DNA of 64,000 bases. Origin: Ciona savignyi (lineage: Eukaryota; Chordata; Ascidiacea; Phlebobranchia; Cionidae). Positions within the stretch are counted from its first letter, which is position 1. Each line of letters starts with the position of its first letter. Positions 22,367 through 34,900 of the stretch are shown one piece after another. The translations under genes and the position numbers were made by a program. The DNA lies in NCBI GenBank assembly GCA_000149265.1, contig CH002714.1, forward strand, positions 1,992 through 65,991. The letters are read 5' to 3'. A model generated the notes under the pieces. It worked only from the letters and a program-made list of their open reading frames with translations. It was not told the DNA's origin and made no database searches.

Positions 22367-25300
22367 AATCCACTATATGCTCGTTCACAAGACAAAAGAT
22401 GATGATTATTATTTTCACGGCAGTTCGTTCTTTATATGTAGCTACCGAAAAAAGTGCATTTCTTTTGATATTATATTTATGTTTACGTTTCGACCGCACC
22501 CAGCTTGACGCTGCCTTGGATTACGTTCATTATAATACGAAAACAGTCCATGTTTGTTTCGTTTTGAAATATTCCTTCTCTTGTGATAAGAGGTAATTTC
22601 CATTTTTAGCCTTAAAGTCGTGACCAAAATGATTTCTTTCTGGTGAGAACACATCCTTAGAGCGTGAGAAATCGTAATCACGTTTTCGACTTTATGCTAA
22701 TTATGTAGCAGCTATCAGCCTGCAGCGTTCACTTGCGGATCTTAGCATGATGTTAAGATAAGCACACCTCTTTAACTTTAAGACTTTTAATTATAGTTAA
22801 TCTCAATACGTGAAGCATGGGAAAGTTTGTGAGACTTTTTATAACAACTTCGAAACTTTTCCTGTTTGTTTTGGTTTGCACCTTGACCATATTGATCAAA
22901 GATTAAAGCGAAACTCTTTGACACAAATCGTATAAAGATATTTAGAAGAATGTCGTACTTAGTTTCTTAGTTTTATGACTGCTTAAGATTTTCTTAAATC
23001 TGGGAAACTCTATTTCAAAATGTAAAGTTTCACCATGGCGTGATGCGCCCTAAATTTGCCACTGCACATCCAATACACATTGGCTAACACCTCAAAAAGT
23101 TCTACTCATTTTTCTTGTGTAATTGCTTTATTAATGACTAATGCTTTGAAAAAGATGGTATTTATTTGAATACCACCAAAAACATGTGTAACTTATATTT
23201 AACCGGTTAAATCCCCCTAAACTTTACCTCAATGACTTAATTAAACCGCGCAATGCCTATTTTTAACCTGGAAATTCCATTAAACTCTATCGCACTAATT
23301 TAAACATATAATCTGTCTACTTTAACAACTCATAATAACAAAGAAAATGGTTAACATTTTTGTAACCACATGCTTGTGTTACCTAACATTTATTGTAAAA
23401 ACAGTTACAAATTCAGGGAAAAATCCCCAAGTAGAATTCCCGACAGACGCGAGAATATGAAAATAAATGCCGCTTTATTGACATTTTTTGACGCCAATAT
23501 TTTTTATTAATTAATATTTTAGGAGTATAAATATTTTACCTGAAAAATATCAAGAAACGGACAAAAGTAAAAAGAAAACTCGAAAAGTAAATATCGAATT
23601 TAAATGAGTCAATCCTCTCAAAAAAAAAAAAAAAAAAACGGTATTTAACATCAAGTCGAGTTGAAATTTGTTGATGTGCAAGGGAAAATTTAGGTTGAAT
23701 CACTTAGTTCTCTACAAATCCTCCTATGCTTATCAAATACTTATTTGTTTTAATGAGCATTGGAAGTTTTGAAGTGCATCATAATAGGGGAATTCCCAAG
23801 GTGCCCAGAAATATAATGTGTATAAAGTGTCACGAAAACTATTTAAAACAAATTTAAAATTCTTGACTGTTTATCTTCGTTTATTGAAATAAACAACAAA
23901 TAGTTATATTATTTCATAGCGTGAACGCGTGACTACACTTTTCTTTGTTCTATTAAAATGTCATAAAATTATGTTGGTTTTGAGCAACCATCTCTTTCAT
24001 ACACGTCATGGGAGGATGGAATGGGATATTCATGTTTAACCCCTTGAAGGGGAAACGCAAGGGGCGTTAAAGTTTTGGCAACAATTGCCCAATAAGATTC
24101 GTGAGATTTAATCGCTTTAATCGTTCACTAAAGCTGCCAAACAACACCCCTTGAAAGACCCTTATCCACCTAGTTTCACTAATATTTACCCCAAATAAGA
24201 TGTTTTTCTACTTAACTGTTCGAGAGTTGGCAGTGTGATCTCTATATAAAGATAGCATTCAGCTTTAAACTATTACGTCACAACCAATCTGCATTAATAT
24301 AATCGGATCCTTGCTGCAACATCATTAGTATTTCACACTTGCTAGCCACCCACTTTTGACTCGCTATTTATTTTTCTTATTTTTTTTATTTTTTATTTAT
24401 TTATTTTAACATTTTTTTGTTATTTATGGTGCACTACTGTAATGCTCCTTTTCACACTCCTAAATAAGTACCAAATTAAATGCATTAGTGTTATGTAATT
24501 TGTGAGTTATAAATAAAATATTTAATGTAAAATGCCCCGGTAAGTGAGCTTAAAACTAATGGTCCACGCTTTCGGGCCACACCTTCTCCTAACGCCGGCT
24601 CCCCCTCAGTGATGGTCGCGCTTTACCAATCACTCTTTGTCAGCGCTCTATATCGTTTGGTTTTAATTAAACTTTATTTGCTCAGTATTGGTCTTTCGCT
24701 TAGGTTTGGCGTACACGCCCGCTATATTTATTAAATTATACCATTTTTCTTTTAAATGACGTGTTTTAACGACTTTTCGTTTTGCCGTTATTTCCTGTTC
24801 CTCTGTCGTGTTTTGATTCATTTGCCATTTTTTAATACTGGGACAAAAATTACATAACCTTAACTAAAAACTAACACATGGGCAATCGTCAGATTACTTC
24901 GCCCCCACCGTCGAGTTAAACGCTCTTTAAATTGGTAGAACTCATCATTCCACTGGGTTCAGGCAATGTTCGTTAAGTGCCTTGCCCAAGGAAACAATCG
25001 ACTCTAGCTAGCGACCAGTTTCAAACCTTTAATCTTTCAGTGGAAAGGCGCCGCACTAACCCGTTTTTTTGCATTTCTATAAGTTTCAAGCTGTTTGAAT
25101 AACCTATTCTTAACCTAATATGACGACCGCACACGACTGACGTGGACTAAAATAATAAAAAAGCGGTTTCTTCGGAATCGACTCATAATTGCGTAAACAG
25201 CGACGTTAAACAGTGTTTTTATTTCTGGAATGGGAATCGCCAATATTTATTATCTGTGGCTGTCGTTTGGTGTTTAACGATTTACGCATTGTCTTTTTTA

Positions 25301-25960
25301 TTATAATTATGGTTATTTAACAATAAAAGAATTAAGGAAAACAATTTCTTTTATTTAAAATTAATCAAACATCTGGCCAACCATGGAGCCAACGTTGGGC
25401 TTTTCGTGCAGTAGGGAACATGGACAGCCTTAAAATATTTGTGGAGTTTACGTATAGGATATTCATTTTATTTCCCTAAATGAGGAGTTATTACACGCAG
25501 AAAAGTTATCACACGGACATTCGGCTCGTGCAAAAGTCATGGAGCTGATTATTTTGGCGTAACAATTTAAATGAATCATTTGGTTTGCTCAGTGTTTTTA
25601 ATCAGCTAGAGAAGAAAAACATTACTGGCTGTGCCGTCACGTGATATATCTTTGATCAAAGCCATAGAGATCTGTAATGCTTTGATCCGCTATTGATTTA
25701 CTTTGCCGATAATAGAACAATACGGTCTACAGATATATGTTCCGAAATACTATTTTAATCCATTTGCAAAGAACGGAATAGCTAAAGCAATGGCACATTG
25801 TGGCTGAAGTAAAGCTGCTTAACTGTAGTTTTCCTAAACTCGCCATCACTCAGCCAGCTAGATCTGAAACGTTTACCCGAACAAGATCGCGGCACTGTGC
25901 AGTCGAAGATCCTACTAGTAACTGTAGGAAACTGTTAATGTCCATCATTTTCGTCTGGAG
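22367..25960. other. Long intergenic region between divergent LDL-A receptor and WDR44
   Basis: No gene was recognised in 3.6 kb. It contains an A homopolymer near 23620, a SINE tail relic at about 24005-24110, a longer inverted SINE at about 24876-25060, and another tail-like relic near 25450-25530. The promoter of WDR44 should lie at the right end. Open frames here show no family resemblance. Confidence 0.5.
24876..25060 (-). repeat. Truncated tRNA-derived SINE, minus orientation
   Basis: Read on the minus strand it has gaaactggtcgctagctag, ccttgggcaaggcactta, cattgcctgaacccag and a terminal gattgcccatgtgttag, matching the family in order. The 5' tRNA-like head is eroded and the 3' tail is missing. 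A separate tail-like piece sits about 800 bp away at 24005-24110. Confidence 0.75.
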
Positions 25961-28900
25961 ATGTCATTCGGCAGTAACAGTGACTCTGAGGATTTTTTCG
26001 ATGCACAGCAAGATTTTGGAAGTCCAAAGTAATAACCTAAGTGTATGAATTTTATGTATGGTACTGATTAAGATTAAGTGGTATTACAAGATTGATATAG
26101 GAAGATGTTAAAATTTTTACCAAGCCGCAATTTACCAAAACGGTAACGAAATTACATTTAAACCTGCAGAATGTAGAGATTCTTCTTAATCTATAAACCA
26201 TTATTGGTAATGTGGTTTGTAGAGGATTTTAAACTAGCTGTTTAATTTATATTTTGTTGTTCTATATTTCCTCCTTTTAGTATTAAACGTTCTCAAGCAT
26301 TGACTAACGTAACACATCTCTATGTCATTGCAGAATATAGATTACTTTCTTTAACTTTAGTTTGCTTTTTAATTATGGGTTTTCACTGGTACAAAGGCTT
26401 TTTACTAGTATGAATTGTATGACTACTATTTTTAAGTTGCCCGTATTATTAGTAATACGTAATATGGTATTACTATTATATTACTTGTACTTATGGTTTT
26501 GTTTCCAATAGTTCTTAGACTTAGTTGTTTTATGGGGTTAATAAAACTACATCCATGTCCGCATTGTTTTATCCATACTACCTCGGCAACTGTGCTGTGG
26601 GCACAAGTTTCTTCACGATTACAGTAATAATCCTTTTTATCTAATACAACCCGCATATATATCCTTCAATGTGGATTTTGCAACAGACAGGATAGAGGTG
26701 ACTAATTTATGCTTATAAGTGATACTGATAGAGCGGCTTAGTGTGTTATTTTGGTTGTGAATCTAATGATGGGCCTATGCCCAATGTCCTTTTAAAAAGT
26801 CACGAAGTGAATTATTTCACCAGGGTTTTTACTGATAACTGTATTTTGCTTTATGCCAAGAAAAAAAATATCAAATTTTTAGAAATATCTTGAAATACAG
26901 AATAGGCTATATAATTAAAGGTTTGGTTTGTGTTTTATTGTGCTGTCGATAAAGCACAATAAAACGATATTTTTAAAGTTGATTTCACTTGTATTTTGAC
27001 AAATTTGCAATGTTATAAAGTATATATATATTATATATATATAATATCTATAAAAAGTTAATTGTAGACCAATTTAAAGTTTAAATGGTTCTTATATAAT
27101 TTTCAGGATTTCATCAGCGCCATCACTTATAATTGATGATGAGTCTTCTTCTGATGTCAACAATAGTGGCAAGGTAAAGAATTACTTTGCAGGCCCTTTA
27201 AAAATTACCAGTAGCAATACACATGTACCGGTACTTGTTATAAGTGGTGGAACTGCGGAATTACTTAAAATCTAAAAAATAATATACTTTCCATCCTATG
27301 TAAAAAATCGAAAAAATAATATCTGTTTCCATCTTATGTAAACAATTATCAGTTACTATGAATATAATGGCCAAACATTAAAACATGAAGGGGTTTGTTG
27401 TACCATGTATTTCAACTATGTGTGACTAAAGATATAAGATACCGGTATAGTAACTGGTTCATTGGCATTTGTTTTGAGTAGTAGCAATGTGAATCTAGTT
27501 GCACAGTCCTGGAGTATGTCCTTTTCCAGCTACACATAAGTTAATTAACTCTTTAATCCATGCAGTCTGTCAACCCAAATTCACCAAGTAAAATTGGAGG
27601 GGATTTGTCTCTCGATAATCTTCTAAAATCAGCATCATCAAGCACTTCTGTTGTTTCTGATGATGAAGGTAATTAGTTTGTTAACAGTGTTCTCTGTATC
27701 ATCTGTACTGTATTACTAAATTATCAATGAATGGGAGAATTATAACAGTATTTGTTGTAAAAATGCGATGATATAAGTCTGTTGCTTAATTTTAAACAAA
27801 GTAAAAAAAGCTTTTTGAGCTTATATTTTCTACTAGTTTTATCATGTCAAACTTAGATTTGTTTTGTGTTAAAAGTAAATGTTTCCTTGTCCTTTCATAT
27901 GATCAATGATGGACATCAGTAATGATATCCCTGTGTTTCTGGATTGTACATTAGGGCCGCAGGGCGTTGCAAACTGTTTTCTAGTTAATGAATTTGGGTA
28001 TTACAAACCTATTTATATAATATATATATTGAGAGAAAGAATATAGTGATAGTCGTATGTTTTATTGAATCTTTTGTTGTGTTGATTAAAAATGTAGCTA
28101 AATTAATTTGCCTATCATGTATAAGTGCAGTGAACATTTGTCACATAAATGCTGTTTGTTGATCTTTAATAAGCCATGTGTGAGACGCACTATCATATTG
28201 AGTGATTACTGCCTTTTCTAGGTAAATATAGTACCGGTACGGTGTCTTAAACAATATTTGTCTTCTTTATATATCTTTTATATAACTGCTTTGGCATAAT
28301 ATTTACATAGATCACGCTATAATAATACTTTGCTCGGTACCCGTACCCTTACTCCACCCATATTGCACAGATTACAGAAATATACAGATTACAGAAAAAT
28401 GTACACTTAATGTTTAATTTTTATAAGCTTGTTTTAATTTTATATTATAATACAGCAATACTTAAATGCAAATTTCGCATTTACATAATAAAATATATTT
28501 CTTACTTCATGTGGCAGAAACGGTATTGTATAATATTATACTATATTTTTTAACAAAGCTATAACATTAATAAACATACATTTTAAACCAGGTTCATACA
28601 TGGTCAATGTATCGAACAGCAACAGCGGCAACTTAGATTCAATGAACCACGAGGACAGTGTGTTTGAAGAACAGCATGAGGTAGTATGAATATGGTTTCC
28701 CAGCATCCTTGCCTTTATTTACATTGGTGAATATGCGGAGGTGTATTATACTCCCCCACACAATCGTTAGCGTGAATGAACTTTACCGAACCGGCTAAGA
28801 ATTGATTTATTCCATTGTCCATTTTTATTGAATAATGTATGCTGAGGTTGACAGCTTGATGTTCTAATTTTAATTTCTCCTTTTTTTAGAGTTTATACAA

Positions 28901-31900
28901 TGTACACTGTATTATAACGATACAGACCAATTAATCTGATCTCTGGCATTTGTCTTTTCAGACTCACTGAGACTGGTATTTTTTTCTTTGCAATTTTTTA
29001 AATACTATTATGAGAAATATTTTTGTAAATATTTTTGTCCAAGTTATTCCTGTATATAACTAATGTACAGGTAATTAAACTAATAATCCATAATTAATAT
29101 AATCAGTACCTAGCATACCGGGATGTATATACAATATACCTAATAGTAGTCAATATAATGATGCAAGTAATTAAGTAACATTTTCAAGGTAACCAAATTA
29201 TTCATCAGAAGTTCCAAGCTGATAATGCTCGATTTTGCGAACTCAATTCCACGAAATCAAACGACCAAACAGAACATGCTGTTGCAATTCTGCGGCAATC
29301 GAATACAATCGATGAACATTCAAATTTCCAAGAAAAAGAAATGCCGTCATCAGCTGGTGATAATTTGAGTGAAAATGCAGACAAGTCTTTAATTCCAAGC
29401 AGTAAACCTGATTTGGTGACTTCAATTAATCAACGACCAACTAACTTACCAGTGCAACCTGTCCAAGTGCTCAGCACAGGTAACTAAATTCAATATTTAA
29501 ATCCAGGATCTGGTTGAATCCTAAATATCTACCCTGCTGCTCTGCTTTAACCCTTTTTAAACATTGTTTTTACACAAACACAATATAATTATTGATTTCC
29601 TTCAGCGGAAACTGTTGTGCCGAAGATAGATCGTCACTTACCTTCTAAAGAGTCGCGTCCGAAACGACCCCCGCCACCACGGCCTAAAGCCCCACCTAAG
29701 AGACCACCACCCCCTAAACCAATCATCAATAAAAATTTTCTAAGGTAAATTAGGTCAATTGAATGAATATTTATGTTCTACTATTTGTATCCTTGTAGGT
29801 CCATTGGAATATCAAACCATGGTCAATCTAAGCATTTATCGTTTATTGTAAACAATACACTGATCTTTCTATTTTGGTAAAAATTATATTGGCAAATTAA
29901 TAACAATTTGTGAGGTTTTTTAATATAGACAAAGGGGACATTGTGTGTATGTTTTTTTATGTACTGGCATTTTAAAACTTCATTCATCATTGTTTACTTT
30001 ACCCTCCGATCTTCCCATCTGACAGTGTGTATCAAATAGTGTTCCTGTGTACCAAGTTCGCCTATTTACCGGGTACCATTGTAAATTATATTAAACATCT
30101 GCCCAATATACCTTGCCAGGTCTTAGTTACACAGATGCCAAGTTGTGGAATATTAGCTCTGCAAACAAATAACATACAGTTACAAAGAATTAATTTTGTC
30201 CCAATAACCACCTGGATATTCTAGAGTTTCAAATTTCTACATTTTGTATGGTGGTTGGTGACAGAGTTAAATAGATAATTACACAAGGAATAAGTTGTCA
30301 TTATCACCATGTAGTTAAAAGTATATTGTTGGTATGAATAAATGTGGAAAATTTTAATTCATAGATATTCTAGGGCCGATACATTAATTGTTGAGACACT
30401 TAACATACTGACAATACTAATGAGTACTGGATATATTATGTGAATGTATAATTCTATTTGCTTATTTCGCTCCAGTTAATGCAGCAATCGACAGGTTTAT
30501 ATGTGGTTGCATGGCTGCGCTTCTGTATTCACATGATAATTGCTCACTGACCGTGGCAAACAACACAGGCCAAAAAAACTTAAATCCTCCACAGCACACT
30601 CGGTTCTTACAGCATAGAGTACCTGCGATATGTCCTTATTTATGCATCTTGTAAACAGTTTATTTTTCCAGCTCAATAGATGACCCGCTACTGACCCCAA
30701 ACACAACAGTTGACAACATCACCCGGGAATTTGCAGCTGCATTGTCGAAAGTTCCTCCAACAAGCGCAACAATACAACAACAACAAGCGTAAGATCTAGT
30801 GCATTAAACCTGCTAACAATTTGTTGTTGTTAAAGCTTTGTTATGACATCTGAACACCTTCTATACAGCATGGTATTGGCACAATGTACAGCATAGTATT
30901 AAAAATCAAAATATTAATCAATAAAGTATTATTTATTTTGTTTTGAAATTATAATGTACTATTAATATTTAACAAAATTAAGATTTAAATGTCATTTTGT
31001 AATCATTTATACATACATAATACATATATCAAATATGTATTACAATAAATATCAAACCACATTATAATGTACTGAAGACTAGTATCCAGGTAATATCGAT
31101 TAGATTACCTCTTTGATTTGCAAACATAAAATATTATGGCTCGAACACATAGATTTAAATTTATTTCCGTGCATAATATTACTAACTTATTAAATGTGCA
31201 GTGTAGAGGAAGAGGAAATAAACCATGAAGCAATAGAAGTGAAGCCGCACCAATGTAAAGGTAAACAAAACTTTGTATGTGTACACAGCTTCAGGCTATA
31301 TCATGGATTAACATGGCTCCACACATTAATACAAGACATGGTAATAACATGTTACATATAAGGTCAGTAGGTGACATTTTTAACATATCTTAGTTGAATA
31401 TGAATATAGATGACATTGCTGGGTGTTTATGTGTCTCCTACAGATATTTACTGCTTTGTACATTTGTACCAAATCTCACTGTTGTAGTACACAGCATATA
31501 AAGTTTCCAAAAAAACCACCCTGACGACAGTGCATTGTCAATCTGTTTGTAACACCATAATCCTGATTATCTTTTAAGCTTAAATGACATTCTATTACAT
31601 CCCTGACATTCATTGAGTATTATGTGTTATCAATAATCATGTTGCTGTTGAATTTAATTTCTAAGAATTAAATCAATATTTTGAGAATTAGATTTAATGT
31701 TCATATCGATTTTCTTTCACTGCCGGCAAAACTTTTATTTCTGTATAAGAATGTATACGGTATATAAATTCACAATACAGACAGTACTGACAAGTGACAA
31801 TGCTAAAAAATAATTCTAAATTGAATTCAAATCTTGATTTTAAAATGGACATCCCCACCTTTGGTTATATTCCTTACCCCAAACATTGTTGTAAGAATTC

Positions 31901-34900
31901 TTTGTTACATGCTACAAAGTATGCAAGCATATCTACTTACCTACAGTAGTAAGATCTAGTGCAACAATACATTATTTAGTTCCTACGGAAGTGCAGACGT
32001 CCACCCCACCATATCCACCACATAATGGACGGCCAAGTATTGACGAGGTAAATATTCTTGTGCTGTCGATTTTCTTGTTGTTTAGAAGTCAATATATGAT
32101 TTTGGGAACTGTGGAACTTATATCCTGATATCGGCTAACACGTCCAATGATGTTAAGTCGTACATTTTGTGAAACCAGCCATTAGCTAGTTTTAAGATAA
32201 GCCTAGAATAAAAGATTAGTTGGTAATGCAATATTGATTTACCTGAATATGGAACTGATTTCAAATAAGACTTAGTGCAGTATTTTGCTGACACTTTTAA
32301 TCCCAACATACAGACCACAGCGACCTAACTACAACTATTGTTTCTTTGTTAAACTACTCACCAAATTATAGTTCATAATAAATATTGGGGCTGGGAAGTT
32401 CAACTAAATAACACTTGTTTCTGGCTATAATATTAATGTTCCTGTTACCGAAAACCATGATGTTACTAGGTCTAAGATTAGATACAGAATCTACTACCAT
32501 AACTAAAATACTAAACAAAATTAAAACTAAGTCTAATAACAATTCTAGTACAAATACCAAATCAAAAAATTGGTAGTTTTTCATATTATAATTCCCCCCT
32601 TGTTTCCCAGCTCTGGTGTTTATTCTATCAATTCTTTTTTTTTCTTTGTGAATTTTTAAAATATCGTTTATTATGTTTGACCTCCAATATAAGCAAGTTT
32701 TTGACATACGATCTGTTCATCAAAATTAAATACGACTAATTGCATTTGCTGCTTATTAATTGGTGAACTTTAAAACTCTATATTTAATGTATGTTATGTT
32801 GTATCATTAATATTTCTAAATATTGGTTCGTGAACTAATAATAAAGGTCACGAATTAACACTAACCTGTAAAAGCTGTGAACAAATTTGCTAATTTTTTT
32901 TGTTTAATATTTTCTTGTAAAATTGCATTTATTTTTATGTTCAACCTATTTTATTTCCGTCCAATTGATTTTGCTTCTTTGGTTTCATGTTTAACACAGG
33001 ATAAAACGTGGTCCCAAATGACAAAGAACACAGTTTTAAGGATAGACTCATCCCCTGGACTTGTATGTTAAGAATTGGGTGACGCTAGATGCCAACAAAT
33101 AATTTGCTGCATGCTCGTTAATATTGTTTTTATGATTGAATATGAGATTTCTATTCTTTCTATTAGATTTTTCTTCTACTTACCAACTACAGTGTAGATT
33201 GATTTGAAACTTTCATTGAAATGCACACCAAAACAAAAATAATAAGAAATTACAGCACAACATTTGCATTAATATAAAAAATCATTGCCTGATGACTTGG
33301 TAGTCTAATGTATTGGTTGTATATCAAAAATTGACAAACTTTGTACCTAGTGGTTTGTAGATCAATAGCATGAGTAAAATAGTTTTAGAATTTAAAGAGG
33401 TTGAACGACAATACATTACCAACACATGCATCTATTCAATGAAAGTTTGGTTTATTAACCTCTTTATTTCTTGTGTAGTGTAACCCTCTTTATTGCTTTC
33501 AATCATCATCGAATGCTTTAAAATTAAATCAAAATGACATTTTGTAATCTGTTTGTATGTGTAGCCATATTTTGTTTTACTGTAACAAATTGGTCTGAAT
33601 TTAATAAGGTTATTTTTAGGAAATTTTGTCAACGGTTATCGTACGTAATCTGGATACAGGGCAAACGATGCCACTAAGTGTTGCAGCTGAGCAGGTATAA
33701 AAATTTAAATTTAGTTTTAATTCTACCTATGTTGTCATATCAGGTTTGGAAAAAAACGGATTTTTATACAAATGTTGCTTCATGCTAGTTATCATGGTGA
33801 ATTTATATTTTGAGCTTTATCAAGGGGCAATCTGGTATAATTGTTTGGCATTTAAGGCTATTTTTTTGCGTGGACCACAATTCTTTATTTCTATACGTTA
33901 TATGATCAAATTTATCTCCTATGGTGGAAACAGCAGAGTTGTTGGTATTGGTATGTCATTCGTTAGGTACATTGCAACATGTAATTGCATTGTAATTTAA
34001 AAACTTAAGGCAAATCTATCCACAGGTTTCACAATGTTTGAATCCACTTGCTTTGCAAATAATGAGCCGAACCAAAGAGTTCGCGTGCGCTGGTTCCGAG
34101 GATACGCCGGTGAGTGCCCCTCCCTCCAGCCGTGGTATCACCCCCACCCCTGCTGAAGCTACTCCCACAAACCTTTCGGAAGATGACACAACTTCAATTG
34201 CTAGTGATGATATAATGATAGGTTGGTGGTATTGTGATTGTTCTTCTGTAATAGGCTAGCAATTTTTTAATTCCATTCCATTTAAAACAAATTGAAGTGT
34301 TACATTATCTGCTTAAGATAACTCACTACTGATGAACTATTTGTAGAGTTCATAATAACCTTTCAAACTGTTACAATACAAGTCTTTTATATTTTCTGTA
34401 ACAAAGCTGATTGTATCACACAAACAATAGACTAACTTACTTTAAGTAGTTTGTGTTTGTATTAACAGTACCGGTGTACTTTGGTCTGAAATAATAACAA
34501 TTTACATGCACTTTCAAGTTTATAAATTATTACTTTCATGTATGCTAATATATAAAAAAAACAGTTAAAATCCCACTTTGAAATCAGGGAATACAGATAA
34601 TGTCATATACAATATGGTCATTTTATTCTGATTCTTCATAAATTATTTTCTGAATTCTAGCTGTGTTTTTATTCTTTTTTTAGCATAAGATGTCAAATGC
34701 TACATAATTTAAGCCAATAATGCAACTTATATTAATTGCCGTGTGATGGAGAATAATGTTCAGGTGCGGAAGCTTCTTTTAAAAAAAGTTTCCCGGATGG
34801 GAATCGTAAAGTACGAACGAGAAGCAAAAGATTCAGGCGACTGTTAGGAAAAAGTGCTCGTCGTGTTAAAGAGGTTTGTTGAACTTGAAGTAAAATTTTA

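Noticed and set aside
22305..22499. 64-residue minus-strand frame as its own gene
   Set aside because: It overlaps the receptor's signal-peptide exon in a different frame. The exon 22366-22306 with phase-matched donor explains the sequence.
25800..26048. 82-residue frame starting MAEVKLL as the WDR44 start
   Set aside because: It is in another frame. The in-phase ATG at 25961 gives the acidic FFAT-like start expected of WDR44 and splices correctly.
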